Shown: piece by piece, positions 53,762-63,600 of the stretch | Numbering within the stretch: position 1 is the stretch's first letter | How the letters are laid out: each line of letters starts with the position of its first letter | Assembly (NCBI GenBank): GCA_026129135.1 | Contig: JAHCIQ010000002.1 | Span: forward strand, 62,001 to 126,000 | Direction: 5' to 3' | Source of the DNA: Cyanobacteria bacterium TGS_CYA1 | GTDB taxonomy: Bacteria > Cyanobacteriota > Vampirovibrionia > Obscuribacterales > Obscuribacteraceae | Length of the DNA: 64,000 bases | Program-made: the position numbers and the translations under genes | Notes under the pieces: model-generated | Database searches by the model: none | Told to the model about the DNA's origin: nothing | The model's input: only the letters and a program-made list of their open reading frames with translations

Positions 53762-55936
53762 GTGTTTAATTTCGAATCCAAAAAATATGTAGTCGACACC
53801 CGTCCGATGTGTCAGGGAACGCAGTTTGTCTTGACTGATGCTGCGCACGATCGTCTGGTTTTAAAGCATGGCAGTCATTTTCTAGTGATGGATGAGTCGG
53901 CTGCCATTCCAGATTGTAATACCCTTGGTTATGGCTATTACCGAAATGACACCAGATTTTTGAGTCACTGGGAATTGAACATAGATGACGTCCCGCTGTC
54001 ACTTCTGTCCAGTCGAACCGAAGATGGATATGGCGGAGCGTTTCTTTATACTAATCCTCAGACTGCAAATCTGGAACAGCAAAAACTGAGCATTCAGCGC
54101 GAGATTGTTCTTGGAGATATGCTCTGGGAGCGAGTCACATTTGAAAATTACGAAAATCACGAAGTGCGTTTTCGTTTCAATCTTAATTTTAAAGCCGATT
54201 TTGCCGATATGTTCGAAGTACGTGGTTTGAATCGCGATAAGCGAGGTGAGCGTATGGTGCCCGTGTCATCACCAGATGGGCAGAGTGTGTTTCTTGCTTA
54301 CCAAGGCATCGATGGCGTTTTGATGGAAACTCACGTTGAGTTTCATGGTCTACGCCCGCTCAGTGTAGAAGATGGACACGTCAGTTTTGACGTGCAAATT
54401 GCACCCAAGCAAACTGTTTTTTTTGAAACGTGCGTAAGCACTATCGTAGATTCGCATATTTGTCCCAAACAAAGCGAAGAAGTCGATTATCAAAGTGCAA
54501 AAGAACTCTCAGACCAGCAATTTTCAAATTGGAAACAAGGCTCGGTTCAGATAGAAACTGATAACGACTTGTTCGACCTTTCATTGAGCCGCGGTTGGAG
54601 CGACATTTATATTTTGCGTCAGGCAACGCCGAAAGGTTATGGACTTGCCGCAGGAATTCCCTGGTATTGCGCTTTGTTTGGTCGGGACTCGGCCATTACA
54701 GCACTGCAGATGCTACCATTTGCGCCAAATCTTGCCCGCGAATGTATCGAAGTAATGGCGGCGTATCAAGGTCAGACGACTGACAATTTCACCGAAGAGT
54801 CTCCAGGCAGAATCATGCACGAATTGCGTCTGGGCGAGCTTGCACGTGCTAAAGCTATTCCTCATACGCCATATTATGGAACAGCTGATGCTACTCAGCT
54901 CTGGCTCATTTTATTCTGTAGATACATCGATTGGTCAGGCGATTTGTTCTTTGCAAGAAACCTGTGGCCAGCAGTGAGACAGGCTATACAATGGCTCGAT
55001 CACATGAGTGCAGCCACAGGATATATCACTTATATGCGCACTCATAATCAGGGACTCGAGAATCAAGGATGGAAGGACTCGGGCGATTCGGTCATGTATA
55101 CAGACGGAAGACTTGGTGAGCCACCTATTGCCTTGTGCGAAGTGCAGTCGTATACATATGCAGCACGCATGGAAGTTGCAAAAATCGCAGAATATATTGG
55201 ACACAAACAGATGGCTCGCGAACAAAGAGAACGCGCACGCGAGCTAAAAACAGCTTTTCAAAAAGATTTCTGGATGGCAAAAGACAATTATCTTGCCCTT
55301 GCTCTGGATCGCCACGGAAAGCAGATCGGAGCGATATCTTCAAACCCTGGACACTGTCTTGCTTCGGGCATTCTTGACGACAAAAAAGCTCATGCTGTGG
55401 CTGACAGGCTGATGCAACCAGACATGCACACTGGTTGGGGTATCAGGACTCTTGCATCTTCGAGTATGAGATATAACCCCATTAGTTACCACAATGGCTC
55501 CATTTGGCCGCACGACAATGCATTAATCGCAGAGGGTCTGCGCAAAATTGGCAGAGTAGATGCAGTGGTGACACTGACTAAAGAAATGTTTGCAGTGGCA
55601 CAAAGTCAGGCGGACTTCAGATTGCCAGAACTGTATTGCGGATTTAAACGCAAAAATGGCAGCGCGCCGATTAGTTATCCTGTCTCGTGTTCGCCTCAAG
55701 CATGGGCTGCTGGAAGTATGTTTTCACTTTTGCATTTATGCTTGAACCTGCAAGCTGATGCTATAAACAAAAAACTGAGCATCATTGAGCCATGTTTGCC
55801 AGAATGGCTTGAAAACGTCACCATAAAAGGGCTGAGTATTGGGCAAGCAAAAGTCGATTTAAGCATCAGCGGTCAAATGAGTTTTTGTCGTGTGCTCAAA
55901 AAAGATGGTCAGGTCAAAGTAGTAGTCGAGAGTTAA
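53762..55936 (+). CDS. Amylo-alpha-1,6-glucosidase-type glycogen debranching family protein
   Basis: 724 residues. N-terminal GDE_N_bis-like beta domain (about 20-220; GYGYYRNDTRFLSHWELNIDD), then an alpha/alpha-barrel glycoside hydrolase domain with AAGIPWYCALFGRDSAITALQML, ESPGRIMHELRLGE, YYGTADATQLWLILFCRYIDWSGD, QGWKDSGDSV and ISYHNGSIWPHDNALIAEGL, all characteristic of amylo-alpha-1,6-glucosidase relatives. It likely releases glucose from branched glucans or processes the product of the cluster. Start GTG 53762 with AAGGATAAG 6 nt upstream, 16 nt after the GT20 stop. Confidence 0.9.
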   Translation: MFNFESKKYVVDTRPMCQGTQFVLTDAAHDRLVLKHGSHFLVMDESAAIPDCNTLGYGYYRNDTRFLSHWELNIDDVPLSLLSSRTEDGYGGAFLYTNPQTANLEQQKLSIQREIVLGDMLWERVTFENYENHEVRFRFNLNFKADFADMFEVRGLNRDKRGERMVPVSSPDGQSVFLAYQGIDGVLMETHVEFHGLRPLSVEDGHVSFDVQIAPKQTVFFETCVSTIVDSHICPKQSEEVDYQSAKELSDQQFSNWKQGSVQIETDNDLFDLSLSRGWSDIYILRQATPKGYGLAAGIPWYCALFGRDSAITALQMLPFAPNLARECIEVMAAYQGQTTDNFTEESPGRIMHELRLGELARAKAIPHTPYYGTADATQLWLILFCRYIDWSGDLFFARNLWPAVRQAIQWLDHMSAATGYITYMRTHNQGLENQGWKDSGDSVMYTDGRLGEPPIALCEVQSYTYAARMEVAKIAEYIGHKQMAREQRERARELKTAFQKDFWMAKDNYLALALDRHGKQIGAISSNPGHCLASGILDDKKAHAVADRLMQPDMHTGWGIRTLASSSMRYNPISYHNGSIWPHDNALIAEGLRKIGRVDAVVTLTKEMFAVAQSQADFRLPELYCGFKRKNGSAPISYPVSCSPQAWAAGSMFSLLHLCLNLQADAINKKLSIIEPCLPEWLENVTIKGLSIGQAKVDLSISGQMSFCRVLKKDGQVKVVVES

Positions 55937-55941
55937 AAGAA

Positions 55942-57018
55942 ATGCGTATTGCCCAGTTAGCACCACTTGTAGAAAGCGTTCCTCCAAAAGGTTATGGTGG
56001 CACCGAACTCGTTGTCGATTTGTTGACCGAAGAACTTGTAAAAGAAGGGCACGATGTTACTTTGTTCGCTTCTGGCGATTCAGTTACCAGCGCTAAGCTG
56101 GTAAGCATTATTCCAGAGTGCCTGCGCTCCAGTCAGGACAATTTCAGACATCGCTGGAACACCTATGATATTCGTAGTATTTTGACTTTGAAAAAAATGC
56201 AAGATCAATTCGATATCATCCACAATCATATGGGTTATCTCGCATTGCCATTTTTGAGTGAATTCAAGACACCAGTTATAACTACAAATCATAATAACGT
56301 CGTTCCTTACTGCCAGGAGCTTTATTTCCAATTTGGACACATGCCTTTCGTGGCTATCAGTCAGGCATACAAGAGACTGAATTTTCCAGATAAAATAAAT
56401 TATGTGGATGTAGTGTATAACGGTATCGATTTTGATCAGTTTGTTTTGCCAGAAAACGAAAAAATCAGTCGCGACTATTTGCTTTTCATAGGTCGTATTT
56501 CACAAGCAAAAGGCACTGCTTGTGCAATCGATATTGCAATCGAACTTGGCTTGCCAATTAAGGTAGCAGGAAAAGTCGATGCAGCAGACATTACTTATTA
56601 TGAGGAACATGTTAAAGAGCGATTGAAACATCCTCTGGTCGATTATATCGGCGAAGTTACAGTGGAGCAAAAAGCCAGACTTTATGCAGGCGCTAAAGCG
56701 GTTGTATACCCGATTGACTTTGACGAGCCTTTTGGTCTTGTGATGGCTGAAGCACTGGCTGTGGGAACACCACTTATGGCTTTTGACCGTGGATCTGTAC
56801 GTGAAATTATAACAGATGGAGTAGTCGGCATCGTTGGTGATACCAAACAAGAATTGATCGAGCGATATGGCGAAATAGAAAAAATTAGTTCTGAAGCATG
56901 TATCAATAGAGCAAAGGAAAATTTCAGCAAAGAGCGCATGGCAAAGCATTATTTAGAAGTGTACCAAAGGCTGGTGGTAGGCAGTGGAACTAAACGCCTT
57001 TACCAATTTACTAACTGA
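55942..57018 (+). CDS. GT4-family glycosyltransferase
   Basis: 358 residues, GT-B fold. N-terminal MRIAQLAPLVESVPPKGYGGTELVVDLLTEELV, donor half with LLFIGRISQAKGTACAIDIA and the EX7E-like DEPFGLVMAEALAVGTPLMAFDRGSVREII. It is of the type that uses nucleotide sugars to transfer to sugars or lipids. A longer frame begins at 55885 inside the preceding gene; ATG 55942 is 5 nt after that stop and gives the family start. It overlaps the phosphatase gene by 35 nt. Confidence 0.92.
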   Translation: MRIAQLAPLVESVPPKGYGGTELVVDLLTEELVKEGHDVTLFASGDSVTSAKLVSIIPECLRSSQDNFRHRWNTYDIRSILTLKKMQDQFDIIHNHMGYLALPFLSEFKTPVITTNHNNVVPYCQELYFQFGHMPFVAISQAYKRLNFPDKINYVDVVYNGIDFDQFVLPENEKISRDYLLFIGRISQAKGTACAIDIAIELGLPIKVAGKVDAADITYYEEHVKERLKHPLVDYIGEVTVEQKARLYAGAKAVVYPIDFDEPFGLVMAEALAVGTPLMAFDRGSVREIITDGVVGIVGDTKQELIERYGEIEKISSEACINRAKENFSKERMAKHYLEVYQRLVVGSGTKRLYQFTN

Positions 57019-57751
57019 GAAGCGAGTTTTTATCGGCTTCGATCGCGACGGAACTCTCGTTCCTTATGCTGATCACCCCGATGAGGCTTTTCTGGACGAA
57101 TGCGTCAAAATGCAGCTGGAAAAATTGTCGTTACTGCCAAATGTCACAGTAGCCATAATCAGCGCTCGAAGTATTGCTCAATTGGGGCGCGATATGCACG
57201 GAAGCGCAGACAGACTAATTCTTGCAGGCAATTATGGACTGGAGATCAGTTTTCCAGATCACAGCGAATTTTTGCATCCTGATGCTGTGCGACTGAAAAA
57301 AACATTGCGCAAATTAAAACTGGAATTATTCAAAAGATTGCCACCACTTGGCTCTGTCATAATCGAAGACCATGGTTTGTCACTTTGCGTCCATTATCAC
57401 AGAGCAGAAGTGAGTGAGAGACGTGAAATCATTCAAGCTGTCACCACTTTTGCCAAGCTTTATCCAGAGCTGACTTTCATTAATCTGGCTACCAGTTTTG
57501 AAATAATGCCTGCCAGAAATTGGAATAAAGGCTCGGCTCTCGACATCATCGAAAGCAAAGTGGGCTTTGATCAGGACGATTGGAGCTTATTGTATTTTGG
57601 TGATTCAATCTCGGACGAACCAGCTTTTTCCTGGATTAATAATCGCGGCGGAATAAGTGTTAGAATCGGTGAGGCAAAAATGACCGAATCGAGTATACAA
57701 ATGAAGTCGTGCTCGGATTTGATTGGACTCCTCAACATGGCAATTAAATAA
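56984..57751 (+). CDS. HAD-family trehalose-phosphatase-like sugar phosphatase
   Basis: 255 residues of the OtsB family: nucleophile motif FDRDGTLVPYADHPDEA, VAIISARSIAQLG (motif II), LAGNYGLEISF, NKGSALDIIE and the acidic motif IV FGDSISDEPAF. It would dephosphorylate the GT20 product. Start GTG 56984 within the preceding gene; the overlap indicates coupled translation. The next gene starts at the very next base after its stop. Confidence 0.9.
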   Translation: MELNAFTNLLTEKRVFIGFDRDGTLVPYADHPDEAFLDECVKMQLEKLSLLPNVTVAIISARSIAQLGRDMHGSADRLILAGNYGLEISFPDHSEFLHPDAVRLKKTLRKLKLELFKRLPPLGSVIIEDHGLSLCVHYHRAEVSERREIIQAVTTFAKLYPELTFINLATSFEIMPARNWNKGSALDIIESKVGFDQDDWSLLYFGDSISDEPAFSWINNRGGISVRIGEAKMTESSIQMKSCSDLIGLLNMAIK

Positions 57752-58990
57752 ATGTCTAAAGAATCAGAACTAAAACAATTCATTCTCAAAAAAGCTCCTC
57801 AATGTGTGCACAAAGCAGCTGGGATGCTTGCTCATCCGTTCGTGACACCAAGCTTCGACGTCTTACCTGGTGCCGATGATTCGGCCGAGGTTTCCGAGCG
57901 CTCCACTGTTGGGCATTATTTGCAAATGTACGATTGGGACGCCTGTTTTTTCAGTCAGGCAGCGCACAGACTCGAGCTTGATACCAAAGACAATATTGGC
58001 ATGGCAGTGGTGCGAAACTTTCTTTCTATCATGGAACCCGATGGTCACACGCCTCGCACCGTAGCTCCAGAGCGCATCTGGGACGCGGGCGACCATTGCA
58101 AGCCCTTTCTTGCCCAGTCGCTTGCTTTTCAAAAACGCAGATTGCCAGAGCTTGAAATAGACAAGAAATTACTTTCGTCCTTAGATAAATATTTGAACTA
58201 TTTTAAAACGCATAGAAGTTCGATGCACGGGCTATTCCACTGGCGCAACGTGCTAGAGTCTGGTGTGGACAACAATTACACTTTGCTCTATCCACTTGAA
58301 GCAAGCAAGGACACGAACGAAAATGTCGGCGACTATCCAGATGCTCATCTTATTGCCACCGATATTTGTGGTTACATTTATGGCGAGTACAAAGCAATGC
58401 AAGAACTGTACACCGCAACAGGTGACAATGCATCTGCTCAAAAATATGAAACTATGGCAGCTGAACTCGCTTCTGCCATCGATAAATATCTATGGGTAGA
58501 AGAAGTTGGTCTACACTGCAATTTCGATACCAAAACAAATAAACATGTCACACTCAGGAGCTGGACGTCGCTCGTGCCAGCTATTATGGGTGCGTGTTCC
58601 AAAGAGCGAATCAAACAAGTAATCGAGCAAAATATTACTGACGAAAATCATTTCTTGAGTCCCTGCGGAATATCTTCGGTGGCATTGTCCGAGCGTTTGT
58701 GCAATCAAGCCAAGCGAGGTCTTTATGGTCGTTATATCGTCTCGAACTGGCAGGGACCGATGTGGGTCATACCAAACGCCATGGTCGTTCGTTGTTTGCG
58801 ACGCGAAGGCTATATGGACGCTGCTCGCGACATCGCACGCCGGGTCACTCACACTATGATGGACGGCATCGAGAAGACCGGTACCCTTTATGAGAACTAT
58901 GATGCGTTGCATGGATATCCCTTGTGGGCCCCGCAATTCATGAGCTGGAATATTCTTGCTTTAGAATTGATTGAAATTCTAGAAGATTAA
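57752..58990 (+). CDS. GH63/GH37-type (trehalase or mannosyl/glucosylglycerate hydrolase-like) glycoside hydrolase
   Basis: 412 residues, predicted alpha/alpha-barrel. Landmarks: QMYDWDACFFSQAAHRL, EPDGHTPRTVAPERIW, WRNVLESGVDNNYTLLYP, NVGDYPDAHLIATDICGYIYGEYKAM, SNWQGPMWVIPNAMVVRCLRREGY and TGTLYENYDALHG. The closest described relatives are GH63 enzymes that hydrolyse mannosyl- or glucosylglycerate and GH37 trehalases. It lacks a signal peptide, so it acts in the cytoplasm, probably recycling the solute made by the cluster. Last gene before a strong terminator. Confidence 0.88.
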   Translation: MSKESELKQFILKKAPQCVHKAAGMLAHPFVTPSFDVLPGADDSAEVSERSTVGHYLQMYDWDACFFSQAAHRLELDTKDNIGMAVVRNFLSIMEPDGHTPRTVAPERIWDAGDHCKPFLAQSLAFQKRRLPELEIDKKLLSSLDKYLNYFKTHRSSMHGLFHWRNVLESGVDNNYTLLYPLEASKDTNENVGDYPDAHLIATDICGYIYGEYKAMQELYTATGDNASAQKYETMAAELASAIDKYLWVEEVGLHCNFDTKTNKHVTLRSWTSLVPAIMGACSKERIKQVIEQNITDENHFLSPCGISSVALSERLCNQAKRGLYGRYIVSNWQGPMWVIPNAMVVRCLRREGYMDAARDIARRVTHTMMDGIEKTGTLYENYDALHGYPLWAPQFMSWNILALELIEILED

Positions 58991-59083
58991 AAATTGGCAT
59001 CGCTCGGCAAACGACATGCTAGTTATTCCTGTACCAAACAAGCTCGCAAAAATCACGTGCTAGACCCGCGTGAATAATACTAG

Positions 59084-59132
59084 AGACAGCCAATCTACCC
59101 AACAGGACCTCGGGCATTCTGGCTGTCTTTTT
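59084..59132 (+). terminator. Rho-independent terminator of the sugar cluster
   Basis: AGACAGCCA (59084-59092) pairs perfectly with TGGCTGTCT (59120-59128), followed by TTTT. It lies 94 nt after the hydrolase stop and just before the stop of the convergent kinase gene. Confidence 0.8.
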
Positions 59133-59142
59133 ATTAACAGTC

Positions 59143-60669
59143 TTATCTATTGAGAGCTTCGTAGCGGCGCTTGTCGCGCTGGACTTGTTTGTTCAATTTA
59201 TATGTGGGCGATATTTTTTCAAGTAAATCAATCGCCTTTTCATAATCGTGTTTTTTAGCAAGCACGCCTGATTGTTTCAAATAAGCAGTATCGAGATCGT
59301 TTTGAGCGTCTTTTGTCAGGCTGCCTTTCTTTTCGATTGTCTCGAGCACCTGAATGCAACCTTCGTAATTGTGCTTGGCTAGCAAATTTTTTGCTACTTT
59401 CGTATCGTTGTGACTGCTATAAATATTGAGCAAGAATTGCACAGTAAAAACAACCAGGCATAAATAAAAGACGTTTTTTACCTGGTTCATAGTAAAAGTG
59501 AATTTCTTTTTCTTACTGCCAAGCGCATCGAATTGCATAGTGGTTTTGGTCCAGTCGGCCATTACCATCCCAGCTGTGCTTTCAGATTGTCTTTGTTGGC
59601 TCATTGGAGCTGCAGTAATTACATTTCCTGCGCCAGTAAAAGTTTTCCATTCGAGAGTCTCTTCTTTTGGAGGCTCGATAACCACTTTCTTGCCTTTGCA
59701 AGCAGCCTCGATTTCGCGCCACAATTCATCGGCGCTGCGCTGGCGGTCGTCAGGATTTTTGCTCAAAGCTTTGCCAATGACACCAGATAAGGCTGGGGGA
59801 AAAGTGATTTCAGGCATGACTTCGCCTATGGAGGGCGGCTCTTTATTTACGTGCATAAGCATCAATGCCATCAAATCGTTGGCAAAAAATGGACGCTGAC
59901 CAGTCAATACTTCGAAAAAAACTATTCCAAGCGAATAAATGTCAGAGCGATAATCAGTTTCAAGACCCTTGCACTGTTCGGGACTCATGTAAGCAGGACT
60001 TCCGCACACTTTGCCTTCCATAGTTAAAGACGCCGATGAGCTGCCAGCTTCAGACCACATCTTCGATACGCCAAAATCCACTACGCGCACGGAATTTGGT
60101 TTAATTAAATCGGGATCGTCCACTGGTGCACTCAAATCGATTGATTGCATGACTATATTGTCGGGCTTCAAGTCTCTGTGAATAACCCGGCAGCGATGCG
60201 CTTCTCCAACGCCCGCGCAAACTTGTTCCATGAATGGCAGCGCTTCTTTGACTGTAAGAATTCCTCTTAAACGCAAAAGCTCTGCAAGCGAAGTGCCAGC
60301 AAGAAATTCAGTTACGATATAAGGCTGCCCATCAGGCATCAGTCCAAAATCATATAGACGAATAATGTTCTTGTGATTCAGTGAAGATACGGCTTTTGCT
60401 TCGCGGTGAAATCGTTTGACCGATTCTAATTTAGAGCCAAGGTGCTGGTGAAGCATTTTGACAGCCATTTTTCTGCCGGTCGATTCTTGAATGGCTTTGT
60501 ATACTATTGCCATCGATCCTTTGCCGACCTGATTCAAAATGCGATATTTTTCACCGACCAGTTTGCCTAAGAGAGGGTCGTTTTCGACGTGAACGAGCTG
60601 CCCTCCGTCGTTAGGACAAGAGTCAAAATCTTCAAGGAAGTGGATATTGCACTCTAGGCAAAGCTTCAT
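59143..60669 (-). CDS. Membrane Ser/Thr protein kinase with zinc-ribbon-like N-terminus
   Basis: 508 residues. N-terminal C-x2-C...CPNDGG segment (about 4-22) resembling a zinc ribbon; Hanks kinase domain (about 40-310) with GKGSMAIVYKA, MAVKML Lys, HRDLKPDNIV catalytic loop, DFGVSKM and GSPAYMSPEQ; a linker; one membrane helix (about 405-425; NVFYLCLVVFTVQFLLNIYS); and an extracytoplasmic TPR-like tail of about 85 residues. The kinase side is cytoplasmic and complete. Start choice: ATG 60669; a start at 60717 would overlap the upstream gene by 35 nt. Operon with the large disordered protein upstream, whose tail is similar. Confidence 0.92.
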   Translation of the reverse strand: MKLCLECNIHFLEDFDSCPNDGGQLVHVENDPLLGKLVGEKYRILNQVGKGSMAIVYKAIQESTGRKMAVKMLHQHLGSKLESVKRFHREAKAVSSLNHKNIIRLYDFGLMPDGQPYIVTEFLAGTSLAELLRLRGILTVKEALPFMEQVCAGVGEAHRCRVIHRDLKPDNIVMQSIDLSAPVDDPDLIKPNSVRVVDFGVSKMWSEAGSSSASLTMEGKVCGSPAYMSPEQCKGLETDYRSDIYSLGIVFFEVLTGQRPFFANDLMALMLMHVNKEPPSIGEVMPEITFPPALSGVIGKALSKNPDDRQRSADELWREIEAACKGKKVVIEPPKEETLEWKTFTGAGNVITAAPMSQQRQSESTAGMVMADWTKTTMQFDALGSKKKKFTFTMNQVKNVFYLCLVVFTVQFLLNIYSSHNDTKVAKNLLAKHNYEGCIQVLETIEKKGSLTKDAQNDLDTAYLKQSGVLAKKHDYEKAIDLLEKISPTYKLNKQVQRDKRRYEALNR

Positions 60670-60682
60670 ATCGAATTTCTCG

Positions 60683-63600
60683 TTATTTTCTCGACTTCCT
60701 TCTGCCGCCCCTTCCACCTTTGAATTTCTTCATAAGCTTTTGCGCTTCTGCAAAATGTTTTGATGAAGATGGAACGTTTTTCAATATCTCGGCTGCCTGA
60801 CTGTTATCGCCGTTTGATGCTTGATTCTTTGCCAGGGCGATATAAGCTTTGTCGAGCTTTGATTCAAGCTCGGCTGTGAGCCCTTCGTATTTGTCGTTAT
60901 AGTCTTGGAGCGTGGTTATAGCTTTTTTCAACTGTCCCGATTTAACCAGTTCATCGACTTCTTGCGAAACTTTGGCATCGCGCTCAGCTACTGTCAATTC
61001 TTTTGATTGACTGCCAGAGTTGCCAAACATTCCTGAAAACCAGTTTTGAGTGAAGCCAAAATAACCGACTCCGCAAATAACCAGCACCAGAATTCCGCTT
61101 ACTATGTAAGAAGGATTTACCGAAAACGAACTCTGACGGTTACGCAAATTACCTTTGTTGCGCGCTGCTTCAGCTTGTGCCATATAAGCAAGCTTGTTGT
61201 TGTTGATTTGCTCCAACTCTTCGCGTGAAAATCCGGTTGGATTTCCAGAGGTTTCAGGATAAGGTGCATTTTGAGAAACTGGTGCCTGCTGCATGGCTTG
61301 TTGCTTGGCATAAGCTTCTTCCATTATTCTGTTGACCACGTTGCGGCTGTCTTGCACCGCCTGTGGTTCGCCACCATGCTGCTGAACATTATCCAGATTG
61401 ACACTGCTCATGCTTTGCGACTGTTGCTCGAGTCGTCTGTTCATTTCAGCAATCTTGGCATTGATTGCATCCTGTCCGAATTTGTCTTGCGACTGACTGG
61501 AAGCCTCGTTCTGATAAGGTTCAGGAGCAAAAGGTGTCGATGGGATCGAGCTTGCCGAGCTAGAAGGATTCGAACCGCCACCACTTGGTACTGCATTCAT
61601 CGAGTCAGACGATTTAGTTGCAGGAGTATCATTCGCCATACTTGCTGCAGCAAGAAGTCTTGAAAGCGCATCTGATGTATGACTTGGTTTCTTTTCACCG
61701 CGACCCATTCCATCGAATGCTTTTGGCTCTTCCTGCACAGGAGGAGCTTGTGGTTTCAGGTCTTCATCGTCTTGCATCATGTCGGACAATCTGGCGGCTA
61801 CCGCGCCGAATCCGCCTTCTTTTTTAGCAGCGCCAGACTCTACGTTGTCTAGCCATTTATCTACTGCGTCTGCAATTTCTGTGTTAGCCTCAGTCGAAGC
61901 GTTGAGATTTTTGAGTCCTTTGAAGTCACCAAGTCCAACTTGTTGTACATCGGGATTCGCTTTCATCGCCGATTCGGTAAACATGTCATCTACTGCCGCA
62001 TTCAAAGCACTGCCAAGACTGCTCTTGCCAGTTTCTTCTTTTGGAGCAGGTACTTCCTCTTCTTCGTCATCTTGCAAAGCGCCAAGAAGCTGTCCAAGGG
62101 CTGATGAGCTCTTAGGCGGTTCTGGTTTTTTCTCTTCTTCGGAAGAACCAGTTAATTTTGATTTTAAAAGAGCACCAAGCTCGCTCAAGTCGCTGTCATC
62201 ATCGTCTAATTTGAGTGGTCTTGTTGTCGGTACAGGTTCTACCCGTTCTACCTGTTCTATAGGTTCAGGAGCTTTTGCAGGAGGATTTTCTTCTTTCAGA
62301 CGTGCGTCGAGGAGTGAATCCAAAATATCTTCAGCACTGCGTTCTTCTTGTGCTGGAGCGGACACGTTTTTGAACGGGTCGTCTTCCTTCAATTTGGCTT
62401 CGAGCAAGGCACCTATATTTTGCTCGGCTTGTTCTTGTGCTTTCAAATCAGTTTCGGCAGAAGTTGATTTCGCTACTGAAGCAAACGGATCTTCATCTTT
62501 GTCTAGAGGAGACATCGGCAAACTGGTGCTGTCAGCCGGCTTAGTATCAGAATCGAATTCTGTGATGTGTTGAGTAAAGGGATCGTCATCCACTTCTAGA
62601 GGATTAACTGGTGAACTGGTACCGCCAGCAGTGCTAGCGTCTTGAGTAACATGGTCTTGAGGAGGAGTCTGCACTGGGAATTGCGGAACCTGACCTTGCG
62701 CTTGCGCCTGTGCAATCGCTTGCGCCTGAGCCTGTGCCATCGCTTGAGGATCGGGCATACCAGGATATGGAACTTGACTGTATCCGGTTCCCGACTGCAC
62801 TCCATATGGTGGCATTTGTCCTTGCCATTGCATATTGGGATCATATGGCATCTGGGGATAACCCTGCGGGTACATTGGCGGATATCCAGGCATTTGGGGA
62901 TATTGGTATCCTGGATAATACGGCATTTGCCCCTGGGGCATTTGTTGCATTCCAGGCTGCATGCCAGGTGGATAACCAGGCATTCCTTGCATTTGTTGCG
63001 ATTGTGAAAGTGGCGGAGTTTGCTCAATTGGTTGATTGTTCGCTTGTGCTGCTGGCTGCAAGGGCGTCTCTGCTGGTGCTGGTGCCGGTGAGCCACCACC
63101 AAGCGCAGTCAAAGGTACGTTTGCATATTCATCTTCGTCTTCTTCATGAATAATCGGAACTGGAGCATTTTTGTCCCACGCACCAGATTGGACTGGAGCC
63201 GAGGGTTTGTTATGGTCGTCTTTGAGCGCATCCAGTTCATCGTCCCAGTTCAAATTGGAAAATCTTGCTTTCTTTTCTTGCAAGCTTTCTTCTTTGCCGA
63301 CTATTCCATCGAGTTCTTTGCCTGGAGTGGCAGGACTTGAAGATGGAAATGCCGGTGTCTTTGGTGCAGATGAAGTTGATGGTGCAGATGGAGCAGATGA
63401 TGTTGATGTAGAAGAACCAGTCGGTGAAGAAGGCTTTGCTTGTAGACCAGCTGAACCGCTTGTAGGACCACCTGGTTTTTGCTGCGGACTTCCACCAGCC
63501 TGGGGTGGGCGCGTGGTCGCACCACCGGGACCAAATGCAGGGTTTGGTTTTTGACCTCCGGTCGAAGACTGAGATCCAGGCGTTGGAGCACCCGGGGCAC

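Noticed and set aside
61779..62573. 264-residue plus-strand open frame opposite the scaffold gene
   Set aside because: Ser/Ala/Leu-rich antisense of low-complexity coding sequence; the minus-strand frame is continuous and has a membrane helix and TPR-like tail.
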